NCBI GenBank assembly: GCA_039545275.1 | Contig: BCHS01000020.1 | Span: 62,001 to 126,000, forward strand | Reading direction: 5' to 3' | DNA: 64,000 bases | Source of the DNA: Pseudomicrostroma phylloplanum | Taxonomy: Eukaryota; Basidiomycota; Exobasidiomycetes; Microstromatales | In this document: piece after piece, positions 1-9,815 of the stretch | Position numbering within the stretch: the stretch's first letter is position 1 | How the letters are laid out: each line of letters begins with the position of its first letter | The notes under the pieces: model-generated | Seen by the model: only the letters and a program-made list of their open reading frames with translations | What the model was told of the DNA's origin: nothing | The model's database searches: none | Program-made: the position numbers and the translations under genes

Positions 1-608
1 GACGGCCTTGTCCTTGGAGAGAGGAGTGAGTACCGCTAGGAAGATGGACATGGCGGACCGCAGGAGGGCAGAGTGGGACTCTGCGACCGAGGTGCTGGGT
101 GGGTGAGGATTGGAGAGCACAAAGAGCAGTGCGGGGAGGATGGTGGAGAGGCGAGCTCGTAGAATCCCGGCAGATACGTAAGGAGCGACAATGGCGAGGA
201 TGTAGAACGTCGAGGGGAGGAGCGAGGCAGGCGACTGCAGTAGAGCGGCGAAAGGCGAGCAAGAGCGATGTCAGCCAAAGGTCCAGCGGTAGCAGGCACA
301 TACTGCGACTTCCTACTCCTACTCCGACTCACTCCCTTTGCCATTGCCTTTTCCAGCATGGACTCCAACGCAAGGTAGTACTCTCCAGCCGACCTCTCCT
401 TTGCCACGGCATCACTACCTCCCTGCTGCTGAGACTCGTCTAGACTCTGCTCCACTGCGACCAGGAGCTGTGCGGGTGCCTTTTGATTCTCGAGTTTGGA
501 ATTGAGGAGGGTACGAAGCTTGGACAGCGCTCCCACCATTGCGTCCGGCGGTGGCGGTGGCGGTGCGGGCAGCGCCGACGAGGACGCAGACGCAATCGCA
601 GTAGCCAT
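1..608 (-). CDS. RRP12: RRP12-like ribosome biogenesis HEAT-repeat protein (N-terminal part)
   Basis: N-terminal fragment of an RRP12/NUC173-family protein, a karyopherin-like HEAT-repeat factor needed for maturation and nuclear export of pre-ribosomal subunits. Exon 1 is 608-333 (92 codons, phase 0) and exon 2 is 234-1, open to the window edge. The intron 332-235 begins GTGAGT and ends CTGCAG. The family signature near residues 30-60 contains NSKLENQKAPAQLLVAVEQ, which resembles the yeast RRP12 segment NSKLENQK...ILTAVE. After splicing, exon 2 reads STFYILAIVAPYVSAGILRA, a helical HEAT-like segment matching the family's VAPY...LLRA region. A short Ala/Pro-rich leader precedes the conserved part. 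The gene is divergent from the NAC beta gene. About 170 residues are visible of a protein usually above 1,100 residues. Identification is good; the rest lies outside the window. Confidence 0.82.
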
Positions 609-1646
609 TTCGGGTGTGAAGGGCTATGCTGGGGATGAGATGGTACCAGGAAGAGGTGTGTGGTGGGAGTTATGAGCAAGGTGGCCAGGGCTACTAGAAG
701 CCCACCCTCGCCCGCGTTCCGGCGGACAGAGGCCAAATTTTCGAGCGGGGCAGTGGAGCCGCGGCAGGAAAGATCCAGGAACGGATCTGGGTGCATTTCA
801 CCGCCGGCTACCCATCAAGGCAGGGAAGAAAGAGCTGCTTGAATTGTTGGCATCCTGTGCTCACTTGTAGGAACCCACAAAGTAATGAAGATGCTTTTGT
901 CGGAGGTGTTAGCTTCTGAGATCTATTCCTGACAGGTCTGCAGGTCATGTCCCAGTGCCTTTCTGAATCTCAGAGGCAAGACCTTCCGAAGGTCCGCAAG
1001 AACATCCCCCGGAAAGCTCTCGCGGGCCACACGCACACCATCTCACCCTCTTGAATGCCTGTATCCAGAGTTCTAGCAATGGGTCTGTCGCTCAGTGCAG
1101 CCACACAGGGCTTCCAGACTGCCGTCTATTCAGCAATGCCTTCCAGGTCCTTCTTGGTGGAGCTGCAGATCTGCACGCGCACGCGTACCACAATGGACCC
1201 GCCCTCCTCCTGCGCTTGTACTCCATGATATTGCCTGGTATTGCTCTGCTGCCACTTTAACCACCCTCACCACCCACTCAGCTACCATCTCACCCCCGCA
1301 ACGTGCCCCAAAGCGCCTCTACCACGTCTGTGTGATTTGATCACCGCAGACGCTCGGATCCGAAAAAAGGAACGCGCCACATGGCCTCGCAGGCGGCGGA
1401 GAGAGTCAGATGAGCGAGGGAGCGAGGGAGGGAGCCAGGCGGGCGCAAGTCGGGGCAGGCGGGGGCCAAAGGCGAAAGGCGAAGACTTGGTGCAGGCAGA
1501 GGCGCAAGGCGCAGGCAGGAGCTAGGAAGCAGACCGGACATCGTCCCTTCATCGTCGCCCCTCCTCGTCATCAGTACTGATAGTGTGATACCTTTTGTCC
1601 TCCTCCTTACCCCCCACACATACTCACCACCTCCTCGTACGCCATC
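609..1646. promoter_or_regulatory. Divergent intergenic region RRP12 / NAC beta
   Basis: 1,038 bp separate two head-to-head genes. Reading both strands I see no conserved coding segment; open frames here are short and of biased composition. It must hold both promoters and both 5' leaders. A pyrimidine-rich stretch with CACC repeats lies just before the NAC start (about 1600-1640). No specific factor site can be assigned. Confidence 0.45.
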
Positions 1647-2744
1647 ATGCCTCTTGATCAGGCTAAGCTCGCTAAGCTCCAGGCTCTCAGCGCCAACAAC
1701 CGAACGGGTGAGTAGAGAGAAGGGGAGAGGGGGGCTACCTGCGCAAAAGTTGGACATGGTATACGTCTGGCGAGGTCAGATGGGCAAGAGCAGAGAGCGA
1801 TCGAAAGAGCGCAGAGGAGGTAATGCTTCAAGCTGGCTGGAAGAGGGCACAGAGGCATGAGGAACGGCAAAGATGCAGTATTGGGCGGGCAGTTGGGAGG
1901 AATGGGAGCAGTAGCAGCAGGAAGATCTGCTCGAGGCAACGCAGCACAGAGACGAGGGTGGAATGTACACAGCCGGGATATATACGCAGCTGGACGGCCT
2001 TCGCTGACTCGTACACCCCACCATCTTCCCTCTCCCCCGCGCCTTGCAACTCCTCCTCGTCCTCCTCTACTCCACTTTCTCCCTTGCCAGGTGGAAAGGG
2101 AACCCCCCGAAGGAAGGTCCAGGCCAAGAAGGGAACCGTGGGTGAGGACAAGAAGCTACAGGCCGCCCTCAAGAAGCTCAATGTGCAGCCCGTGTCCGGC
2201 ATCGAGGAGGTGAACATGTTCAGGGAAGACGGAAACGTGTTGCACTTCAAGCAGCCAAAGGGTGAGTTGGCAGGCAGATGTAGCAGAGGAGTCCACTGCA
2301 TGTATGCATATATGTTGACTCTTGCCGTTCAATCTCCTGCTGTCTCCTCCCCTCCAGTCCACGGCGTTGGCGCTTCCAACACCTACGCCGTCTACGGAGC
2401 TGGTGCAGACAAGGAGCTCACCGACCTCGTACCTGGAATCCTCTCCCAGCTGGGTCCCGACTCGCTCGCCAGTCTGCGAAAGCTGGCAGAGAGCTACCAG
2501 GCCATGAACGCTGCCAACATGGGAGCACAGGGTGGTGCCGGTGGTGACGACGAGGTTCCGGATGTGGTGAGTGGCAGGAGAAGAAGGAGCAGCAAGAGAA
2601 GAGAAGTCCATTCGAGTCACTCATCCGCTTCCTTCCTGACAACCTCCCCCTCCCTCTCTCCCTCCTCCCTTCCAGCCAACCAACTTCGACGAGGCCGACG
2701 AGAAGAAGGACGGTGAGGAGGCAGACGTCGAGAAGCTCGACTAA
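1647..2744 (+). CDS. EGD1: Nascent polypeptide-associated complex beta subunit
   Basis: Beta subunit of NAC (BTF3/EGD1 family), which dimerises with the alpha subunit through the NAC domain and binds ribosomes near the tunnel exit to shield nascent chains. Four exons: 1647-1707, 2091-2261, 2358-2566, 2676-2744; phases 1, 1, 0; all donors GTGAGT. Exon 1 encodes [18 protein letters not shown]. Exon 2 carries the ribosome-binding basic patch [14 protein letters not shown], resembling the family motif GGKGTxRRKxK. Exons 2-3 carry the NAC fold, with NVLHFKQPK and the long C-terminal helix. The last exon is an acidic tail ending in EKLD. The first intron is 383 bp, long for this locus. The spliced product is 169 residues, normal for the family. 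Confidence 0.95.
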
Positions 2745-3403
2745 GCCCAGAGGAGTAGAGTAGGACGTTGAGAGGCCGCACACGCACACTGTATACGTAT
2801 CTCGGTCTGGCTGAGAAGGGGGAGAAGGGCGGCAATGACGGATCCTCTGCTGGTCCTTCCCTCTGATGATGGGTTGGAAGTAGGGCGGCACTGGAGGCGG
2901 AGGTGCGGCCATGTGCTCATCTGCCAGCCAGCTAGCCAACCCTGCTTTCTCACCCCTCTCTGTTGGAATGCTCAGATTCTAATCCCCAACGCTCTCGAAC
3001 CCCTCGGCATCAAAAAATCTTTGAATCCCAACAAGCACGATCTCACAGACTCCAGACTGTACGCTCCAAGGGCACGACGAGGAGTGAGCTAGAAGGAGCG
3101 TTGCTGGCATATGATCATATTGTTGGGACTGTGGGTATGCTACAAAGGCTCTATGATTGCCCTTGGGACGGACGATTGACAATGGAGAGCGAAAGGGACA
3201 CGAGACGCGGTGAGGTGAGATGAGATGAGGCAAGGCGAGGGTACTACTGGCTGCTGGGTGACGAATCAAGGGTGACAAAGGAGCGAGAGCTAGGGACATG
3301 AGCCGAGTCGGGTCTAGATAAGGTAGCGAGCACCTCAGCTCCGCTGAAGAGTATGATCCTCTGATGGTGGGGAAGGGTGTTCGCGTCTATGATGTTCCCT
3401 AGT
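2745..3403. other. Convergent intergenic region
   Basis: 659 bp between the 3' ends of the NAC beta gene and the orphan gene on the minus strand. Both 3' UTRs should lie here. I see no conserved ORF, RNA gene or repeat, only a short GAGATGAGATGAGG-like low-complexity patch near 3220. Confidence 0.5.
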
Positions 3404-5014
3404 CTAAAAGAGGACATAGTGTGCTCGTCGGAGAGCGACGACGAGTTGGTCGCTCGGTGTCACCCCGACCTGATCGAGTGTGGCCTCGTCGTCGTCCAAC
3501 TCGCGCCAGCGGGCAGTGAGTGCTGCAGCATCATTTCCGGAGACGATGTTGAGCGAGTCCTTCCTCGAGCTCGCAGCGCTTGGTGTAAGGCTGGACCTCT
3601 TTGACCTCCTTGATGAGCTCGAGGAGCAGAATGTCATAGCAGGCGTGGCCGAGGCTCGCCTCCTAGCTGCTGCTGCCCATAGGAGCGTGGTGTACGACGG
3701 CGAAGGCAGAGGGGCCGAGCCCTTGCGTGCTGCAAAGCCCGTCTGTGCAGGCGGTGTAGCGGCAAGGTCATAGTCGACGATGCTGTTCATTCGGATGCGG
3801 GGAGAGACTTGAGGAGCCACTTCGCTGCTGCGAAGACTGACGATGAGCTCCTCGGCCGGTGTTGGCAAGCCGGCATTCCGAAGGGCAGAGGAGAGACGTT
3901 GCTTGATGCTGCAGATGCTGTCGTTGCGGTGCACGGCCAGGGTGCGGGGAAGGCGGGAGGTGTCCTTGCCTGCTTGGCCTCGGGGCGAAAAAGTGTTGAG
4001 GGCAAAGGTCAAGTCGAGGGGGAAGGTGTGACGACTCCTGTTGTTGGACAGCCAAGAGACGCGAGGAACGCCAGTGATACTCGACAATGGCGAGTAGCCA
4101 TCTCGTGTCTGGCAAGGCTCGTACGAGTGGTTGTCGGCCTCCTCGTCGATGTCCTCGTGGATGCCCTGCTGAGTACTCGAGCGACCAGTAGTGGGAAAGG
4201 TGACGGCAAAGGCGCTGTTCCACACTAGTGTCTCTGGCCTTGGTGGACGGACAGGGGTAGAGGGACGCCTCTTGCTAGGGCTGGCTCGCTGGTCTGCTTC
4301 ATTGGTAAAGTCGCTCATCCTGCGAGCAGCGCTGCCGGGCTGGACAATTTCCTCGTAAGGAGAGGCAGGGTTCTCCCTGTCCTCCTCGTCGGCGGGCAAG
4401 CTCCTCAGTCGTGAGAGTGTGCTCCTTCGTCGCTTGGTGCTGGTGGTAGCGGCCGAGTCGAGCTTGAGATTTGAAAAGGCAATGGGCGATGAGAGGTGAT
4501 CGATGGCCTCAGCAAAGGCAGAGTGTGCCAGTGTGGAGGTGGAAGGCTTCGTCGCCGTCGAAGCTGTTGCTGCTGCTTCTAGAGTGGATGACTTGTTGTT
4601 GTCAAAGGAGATGTTGAACATGCCAAGGCCACGGCATCGGAAAGAGTCGTTGCTTGAGGTACGGTGTAGAGATTTTGGCAGACCGTAGTCTGCCCAGGAG
4701 CAACCAACGCCGTAGTCGTCGTCGTGGTCCTCGACCGAGTCGTCATTGTGCTGTGCTTCCGCTTCCTCTCCGAGCGGAGGTGTGAGCGGCCAGCCAAATT
4801 CCAAGTCTGATGAGCTGAAGCTCGAGTCCCGGTACATGTTGGGCTTGGAACTTTCGAAGGCCGAGGAGAGGTGCTCCCGGTGGAATTGACCAGGTGCGAG
4901 GGGGCTGAGCGTCTCGACGCTGATGCACACGGCAGGCTCGCGGCACCGCCGGCTTGGCCTTCGACTTTGCGGAAGTGGGAGAGTGGAGGTAGACATCTTG
5001 TCGTTCGCTGACAA
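3404..5014 (-). CDS. Orphan Ser-rich protein with possible C-terminal ubiquitin-like fold
   Basis: Intronless ORF of 536 residues; not recognised as a named family. The first two thirds are Ser/Thr/Pro-rich and probably disordered, with several RRPSxxxR-like basophilic phosphosite contexts. From about residue 335 there is a more ordered region: a beta-like segment FPLDLTFALNTFSP, a basic turn RLPRTLAVHRNDSICSI, then a helix KQRLSSALRNAG. The last 35 residues (ATLDQVGVTPSDQLVVALRR) look like the end of a ubiquitin-like fold: helix, turn, beta strand. If so, the fold is split by about 110 low-complexity residues; this is inference. Two candidate starts exist, Met1 at 5014 and Met7 at 4996. The stop is TAG at 3404-3406. 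It converges on the NAC beta gene and faces the 3.2-kb gene-poor space. Confidence 0.65.
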   Translation of the reverse strand: MSANDKMSTSTLPLPQSRRPSRRCREPAVCISVETLSPLAPGQFHREHLSSAFESSKPNMYRDSSFSSSDLEFGWPLTPPLGEEAEAQHNDDSVEDHDDDYGVGCSWADYGLPKSLHRTSSNDSFRCRGLGMFNISFDNNKSSTLEAAATASTATKPSTSTLAHSAFAEAIDHLSSPIAFSNLKLDSAATTSTKRRRSTLSRLRSLPADEEDRENPASPYEEIVQPGSAARRMSDFTNEADQRASPSKRRPSTPVRPPRPETLVWNSAFAVTFPTTGRSSTQQGIHEDIDEEADNHSYEPCQTRDGYSPLSSITGVPRVSWLSNNRSRHTFPLDLTFALNTFSPRGQAGKDTSRLPRTLAVHRNDSICSIKQRLSSALRNAGLPTPAEELIVSLRSSEVAPQVSPRIRMNSIVDYDLAATPPAQTGFAARKGSAPLPSPSYTTLLWAAAARRRASATPAMTFCSSSSSRRSKRSSLTPSAASSRKDSLNIVSGNDAAALTARWRELDDDEATLDQVGVTPSDQLVVALRRAHYVLF

Positions 5015-5062
5015 GTGGTGAGGTGGGAAGGGGTATGGACAGAATGTAGAGGGTAGTAGTGA

Positions 5063-5088
5063 TGGTGGTGGTGGTGGTGGTGGTGGTG
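5063..5088. repeat. (GGT)n microsatellite
   Basis: About nine GGT units upstream of the orphan gene start at 5014. It lies in the presumed promoter/5' leader of that gene. Confidence 0.85.
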
Positions 5089-5388
5089 ATAGTGAGGGCA
5101 GGGGTCTGGCGTGTGCTGTGCTGTAAGTTGAGGGTGGGGCGATGGTGGTGTTGGACGGCGCTACGGCTTATGGGTGATGCAGACGTGGAGAGCAAGGCGG
5201 GGATGTGCAGGGCAGGGCGAGGTGTACCGGAATCTGGCATGCCATTTCTCTTGGATGCTCGTCTATGTATATGCAATGCTTCCCCTCCCCTCGGCCTGTT
5301 CCTCTCTCTCTGCCTCTTCTTCGGCTAAGCTCTTTGCCGTGTATGCGAGGTGTAAAGAAGCACCCGGCAAAGGACACACGGCCAAAGT

Positions 5389-5455
5389 GGGCGTGGGCGT
5401 GGGTGTGGGTGTGTGGGTTGCCCTTCCTGTGTGTGTGTGTGCGTGCGTGTGCGGG
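5389..5455. repeat. GT/GGGCGT-rich low-complexity tract
   Basis: Tandem GTGGGC/GTGGGT units followed by a TG run and GCGTGCGTGTG. Simple sequence in non-coding DNA. Confidence 0.75.
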
Positions 5456-8263
5456 AGGCCGAGGGGCGGGAAGCCGCGTCGTGGGGTGAGCGTGCGTGCG
5501 TGCTTGCGTCTGCCTGCCAGGAGTCTTGACCCTGAACCTTACTCGGTCGGGCTTTGTCGTCGTCACTCCGCTCGCCCAGGGATCCGAGCGTGCAGAGCCG
5601 ATCTTCGATCCAGCTGCACGGGAGACAAAGCGCACCCCTTCTCGAACCAAGGCCACACCGCCAGAGCCAAGGCGGCAGTCGTGCATTGCTGGGCACCTTG
5701 GCGAGCCTCGTACAGGATCTTCCGACCCGGCTCCGCCTGTGCCTCTCCCCCAATGGCTACCTACCTACACCTTGGACGTACCTGACCATTTGTGCGGGCC
5801 TTGCAGCTGACTGCGCATTTGACCCGTCACCAAGGAAGATCGGCATCGGGACGGACGACGTCGCAAAATTGCCCCGCACTCTCCTCATGTCGACCCACCC
5901 GCATTCCACAGATGTCAAACTTGCAGGATCACTACATACTGCAACGATACTGCACTCCCACTTCTGTCCAACGTTGCGTCGCGAGTCGAGGTCAGCAATA
6001 AGCTTTTGCCGTGCACGACGATGGATGAGGGTTCGGCAAGTAATACTCATCATGCTCCTGGCCCCAGCCCCAAAAAGGTATAGAGTGCCTGCCTGGTCAC
6101 GCGAACTTACGTGGTCGTGCGAACCACGGTACCCGCGCGTGGGGGCTGGACCCCTTCAATACCTCCAAGACCTCTACGGCGGGCCAATCATTCATTGGTC
6201 TCTGAATTGCCACCCCCATCCCGCCAGCCAAGAACCTTGTGTGACCCTCACGCTTACTAACCACACTTTGGGCGTCGAACTCCCAGGTTCTGGCTGGGAA
6301 CGGAAAACCACAAAGCGGCGAGTTCTTGGTCTGGATTTCCCTCCCCGTCCGTCGAGTCGGTGCGGCCTTCCGCGTCGGACTATCAACGGGGCTGTTTGCC
6401 GAGCTGAGTTTTGTCAAATAAAGTTCATAGGCGAAGACGGACCACCGTACGACGTGCAATCTCGCTCTCCCCGTGCAGCAGTCAGGTGAAGTGAGGCTCG
6501 GCCAGGGATCCCGCGCATCTCTGAACCGAGGCTGAAGGGAAGGCGACGTCGGTAGCCGACCAGCCAGGGAGTGCACCTGGTGGATAACCCCAGCGTAGAG
6601 GCAAAGCGAGCTCGTATCTAGACGCGATAGCGTCTGTCAATGTGCTCTCCCCACGCGCAACCCCCGCTTCTCCCCCGCTGCAGTCCGTGGGGCGAGACGC
6701 GTCTGTCTCCCGGCGTGGTATACACTTTCTTTGTCCTACGCGTCGGAAATGCGTCCCAGCTTCGAATCTGAGCCAACGTTCCAGACCCGACCTCATTCTC
6801 GTTGAGCAGCGCCAAGGCGGTGTTCATTGTTGGGTAGAGCGACTTCGCTGCACCAAACCAAGATCAGATCTATGCCTAGAAATCGGGAGCCTTCTGAGAT
6901 GAACCTACTTGCCCAATCACTAACTTTACCAGAGGCGCGCGACAGCTCCGGTGCAGGACTATCGTGAACCTTGAGAGCCGGCACGTATCGCGCTAGCTAT
7001 ACACGGCCAACGCTAACCAACAGGACATGCCATCGACGCCACGGCAGAGCGGCCATATTCTTGGCCCCGAGGAGTTTGGCGAACGTCCTCTCTTCTTTAC
7101 GTTCTGCGCTCCGATCATCTGGTGATGACGGTACGGGTACTTGCTTACGTGATTGATCGAGGCTATTTTCCTCTTCGCCGTCTTTGCCGGAATGCCACCC
7201 GCTCGGACCTCTACAAGACGACTACAAGGGCTCGAATAGCGACTCCTGACAGCGGCTTGTTCTTGGCAATACCTAATCAGTAGACTGCGCCATGTCCGCT
7301 ACCTTTCAATTTGGAAATGAAAAAATGGTTCATCCCAATCCGATCTATTTTGCAAACGCGCGCACGCTCCCCTTCTTTCGATCCCTGCCACCCGGATACA
7401 CCGCCTATCCACGCACGATACACCGCAATCGGCAGTGCACGTACCTCGTTGGAGCGAGGCCCTTGCGCTGGCTCAACCTTGAAGTATACTGCGTTACCCA
7501 TCAGCCGGTTTCACCCGTTTCTTGGCCTCTTGAGAGCTTCTGTACCTACCCTCGGACCCCTTCTTACCAGTCCTTGCTCTGCTTCCTGATTGGTGAAGAG
7601 CGCATGCTGTGCGGTCGATCGACACGGCATCTCAGATGTACCCTGGCATCGGCAACCGCTATTGGGAATGCGCGGCGTCGTCGTCGTCGACGGCCTTGCA
7701 GCTTTGGCACCACCTCGATCACTAGCTCATCTCATCGCGGAGCTTCTATATACCGCACGAACCCCTTCGATCAATGGCCCACAACGCTGGGATCCCTCCG
7801 ATCAATGGCCCACGCCAATCTTTGCTACTGTAGTAGGGCGATCCGTGGATGCCACTGGCTCCACGACGATTCTAGCAGCTCATTTGCCCCTCGACCGAAA
7901 CGCGTCCCCAAATGCCATACCAATCTGACCATCAGTCCGGGCGCTTTTTACTGACTTTGCTCTTCGATCCCCGTCGTGCATCTCAAGCGGTCAAATTCCG
8001 TCAGCATGCGACAATGTAATCTATATGTCTTGCTAGGCAATACATTTTTGTGGCGTCACCCGACCAAAAGGGGGAGGTGACCGAGGCCGCACCCGCGACC
8101 ATCATGGACCGGGTTCTGCCGTGCGACATAGCTAGAAACCTGAGCATGAGCCGGAGAAGTCCGTCTACTGTTGCGCTGTCTCGTCTGCAGCAAGAGCAGC
8201 TGCACTCCAGGTTGCCATGCCCTTGCTTTGTCCTTCTTCCGTGCCTCCACTTCTCGCACGAAT

Positions 8264-9217
8264 CTAGAGATCGTCGAGATCCTCGTCGTCCTCCTCTCCC
8301 GAGTCTTCCTCGAACTGCACCTCTCCGCCCTCATCGTCCCCTGCGTCGGCTTCGTTGATCTTTGCTGTTGCTGGGATCTCGCCGTGCTTGATCAGGTCTC
8401 GAGCCTCGTCCGGAGTGTACTTTTGAATCACGTCTGCCTTCTCATCCTGGAAATCCCTCAGCGATAGAAGAATGATGTCTCCAGTGTTGATCCAGACCTG
8501 TCAAAGAGGGTGAGGATGAAATTGGTAAGTCTCCCAGCGCCGCCATGAGACCGCTCCTCCCGTGTGTTCTGACTCACCTTCTTCCTCATCTTTCCACGGA
8601 TGAGAGCTGTGAGCCAAGGTAAGGTATAGTCCCATTGCAGCCTATGGTCAGATCCAGACCCTCGTACGCACGCTGCTGCCATGCTGCGCTCTACTCACCC
8701 AACCGCTTCTCTCCGTCAAAGCACTGAGCCTCTAACCTTCCGTTGCCGAGCATTCGCAGCACCTGGGCGTATTCTGAGCCATTGCGAGGTCGTAGGGTAT
8801 GTCCAGAGGGAGGTAATCAGCCGTTGCTCTCCATCCTATCCCGACCTTTAGCCCTCTGAACGAGTCTGCCTCGACGCAGCTGATCTGCCCCTCCCCCCCT
8901 CCTCCACTACACCAGTGCAGCAACTCACCTTGACCTTCCTCCTTGAAGATGAGCTCCCTCTTCTCCGACTCGTTCTCGTTCTTTCCCCTCCTGCGGTTCT
9001 TTCCACCTTTGCCTTTGTTCTATAGGTATGCGGAAGCACATCGTATGGAACGAAAGAGATTGGTTGCAGCAGGGAGTGGCGACAGGGTCGTGTGGAAGAT
9101 GAAGATTGGGCAGATTGCGAGCGTCGTGTCAGCTCATGCGATACATTGACATCTTGAGGCTGCGGCCTGCGACCGTCCTGCTTCTTTTCGACCTTCCGTA
9201 CGACTTACCTTTGGCAT
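8264..9217 (-). CDS. TIF11: Translation initiation factor eIF1A
   Basis: eIF1A, the OB-fold factor that occupies the 40S A-site and aids scanning and start-codon selection. Five exons on the minus strand: 9217-9209 (only ATGCCAAAG), 9019-8929, 8773-8699, 8606-8578, 8497-8264. Donors are GTAAGT then GTGAGT three times. The spliced product is 145 residues. It starts [18 protein letters not shown], the basic N-terminal tail that binds the decoding site. The OB fold follows, with [38 protein letters not shown] and [16 protein letters not shown]. It ends in an acidic [10 protein letters not shown] tail. Length and order match the family (about 144-153 residues). Oddity: the usually conserved His before IRGK reads Leu (codon CTC). 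Divergent from SYG1. Confidence 0.95.
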
Positions 9218-9815
9218 GTCTGCTTGTTAGTGTGGAGGTGGGGTGGGTATGCTAGATGATGCTACCGTGTGGGGGACAAAGGAAAGGCGACGAGAGGAAC
9301 TGGAGATTCGCAAAAGTGGACTTGAACGCGCGACGCTCCTTCCGTTCCGATACGCCTCTGAGCCAGACATGTGCGCCTCACTCGGCTATCCGCATCCCCT
9401 CTCCGCACATCCTACCCGCCCCCACACCGCCTCGAGGGCGTCAAAGAAAGGCTACTCCTCTGGCTACGGCACAAGGCAAGGTCATCGTCCTTGACCACGC
9501 CCGAAGCATCGCGACATCGCCCCTTACATATCGTCCCTTCCCGAATCTTGGCGGTGAAGGTGCAAAGACTTCTTGGCGGCAACATAGGCTCTGGACCCTG
9601 CGTCGGTGTTGAAATTGTCGCCTTTCACTCATTCCCGCCCGCCCGCTTGGCCTCTGCCTCTGCCTCGCTCCTCCTCCTCCTCCTACCTATATCGACGTCC
9701 TGATCAACTCCAGTCTCCTCCTTCAATTGTCTTGGCACGCTCGTTTCCTTCGTCAGTTCTCCTCATGTCCTTGTAGTGCATCGGCAGACCTTTTCCCCAC
9801 TGAGCGGAAACGACC
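9218..9815. promoter_or_regulatory. Divergent promoter region eIF1A / SYG1
   Basis: 598 bp between two head-to-head starts. On the minus strand there is a tRNA-like pair of internal Pol III boxes: A-box-like TAGCCGAGTGAGG at 9376-9388, B-box-like GTTCAAGTCC at 9318-9327, then TTTT at 9312-9315. No cloverleaf forms (see findings). Pyrimidine-rich sequence at about 9640-9690 precedes SYG1. No other site can be assigned. Confidence 0.45.

Larger units (their letters stand above)
5015..8263. other. Long gene-poor intergenic region
   Basis: 3,249 bp without a gene I can support. It holds the promoter of the orphan at 5014, a (GGT)n tract at 5063-5088 and a GT/GGGCGT-rich tract at 5389-5455. From about 5,800 on, the sequence is less GC-rich and CpG-rich, with frequent stops in all frames. 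A 15-bp direct repeat (CGATCAATGGCCCAC) occurs at 7768-7782 and 7799-7813. The longest open frame (5554-6489, +) has no recognisable domain and shifting composition. It could be a decayed repeat or a non-coding RNA locus; nothing proves either. Confidence 0.45.

Noticed and set aside
1823..2716. 297-codon ORF across the NAC beta locus
   Set aside because: It reads through the three GTGAGT introns; the spliced model gives a full NAC beta protein of normal length.
5554..6489. 311-codon plus-strand open frame in the gene-poor island
   Set aside because: Composition shifts along it, no domain or helix pattern persists, and no good start or splice context is seen.
9312..9392. tRNA gene (Leu/Ser-like) on the minus strand
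   Set aside because: A- and B-boxes are present, but T-stem, anticodon stem and acceptor stem do not pair, so it is not a functional tRNA by inspection.
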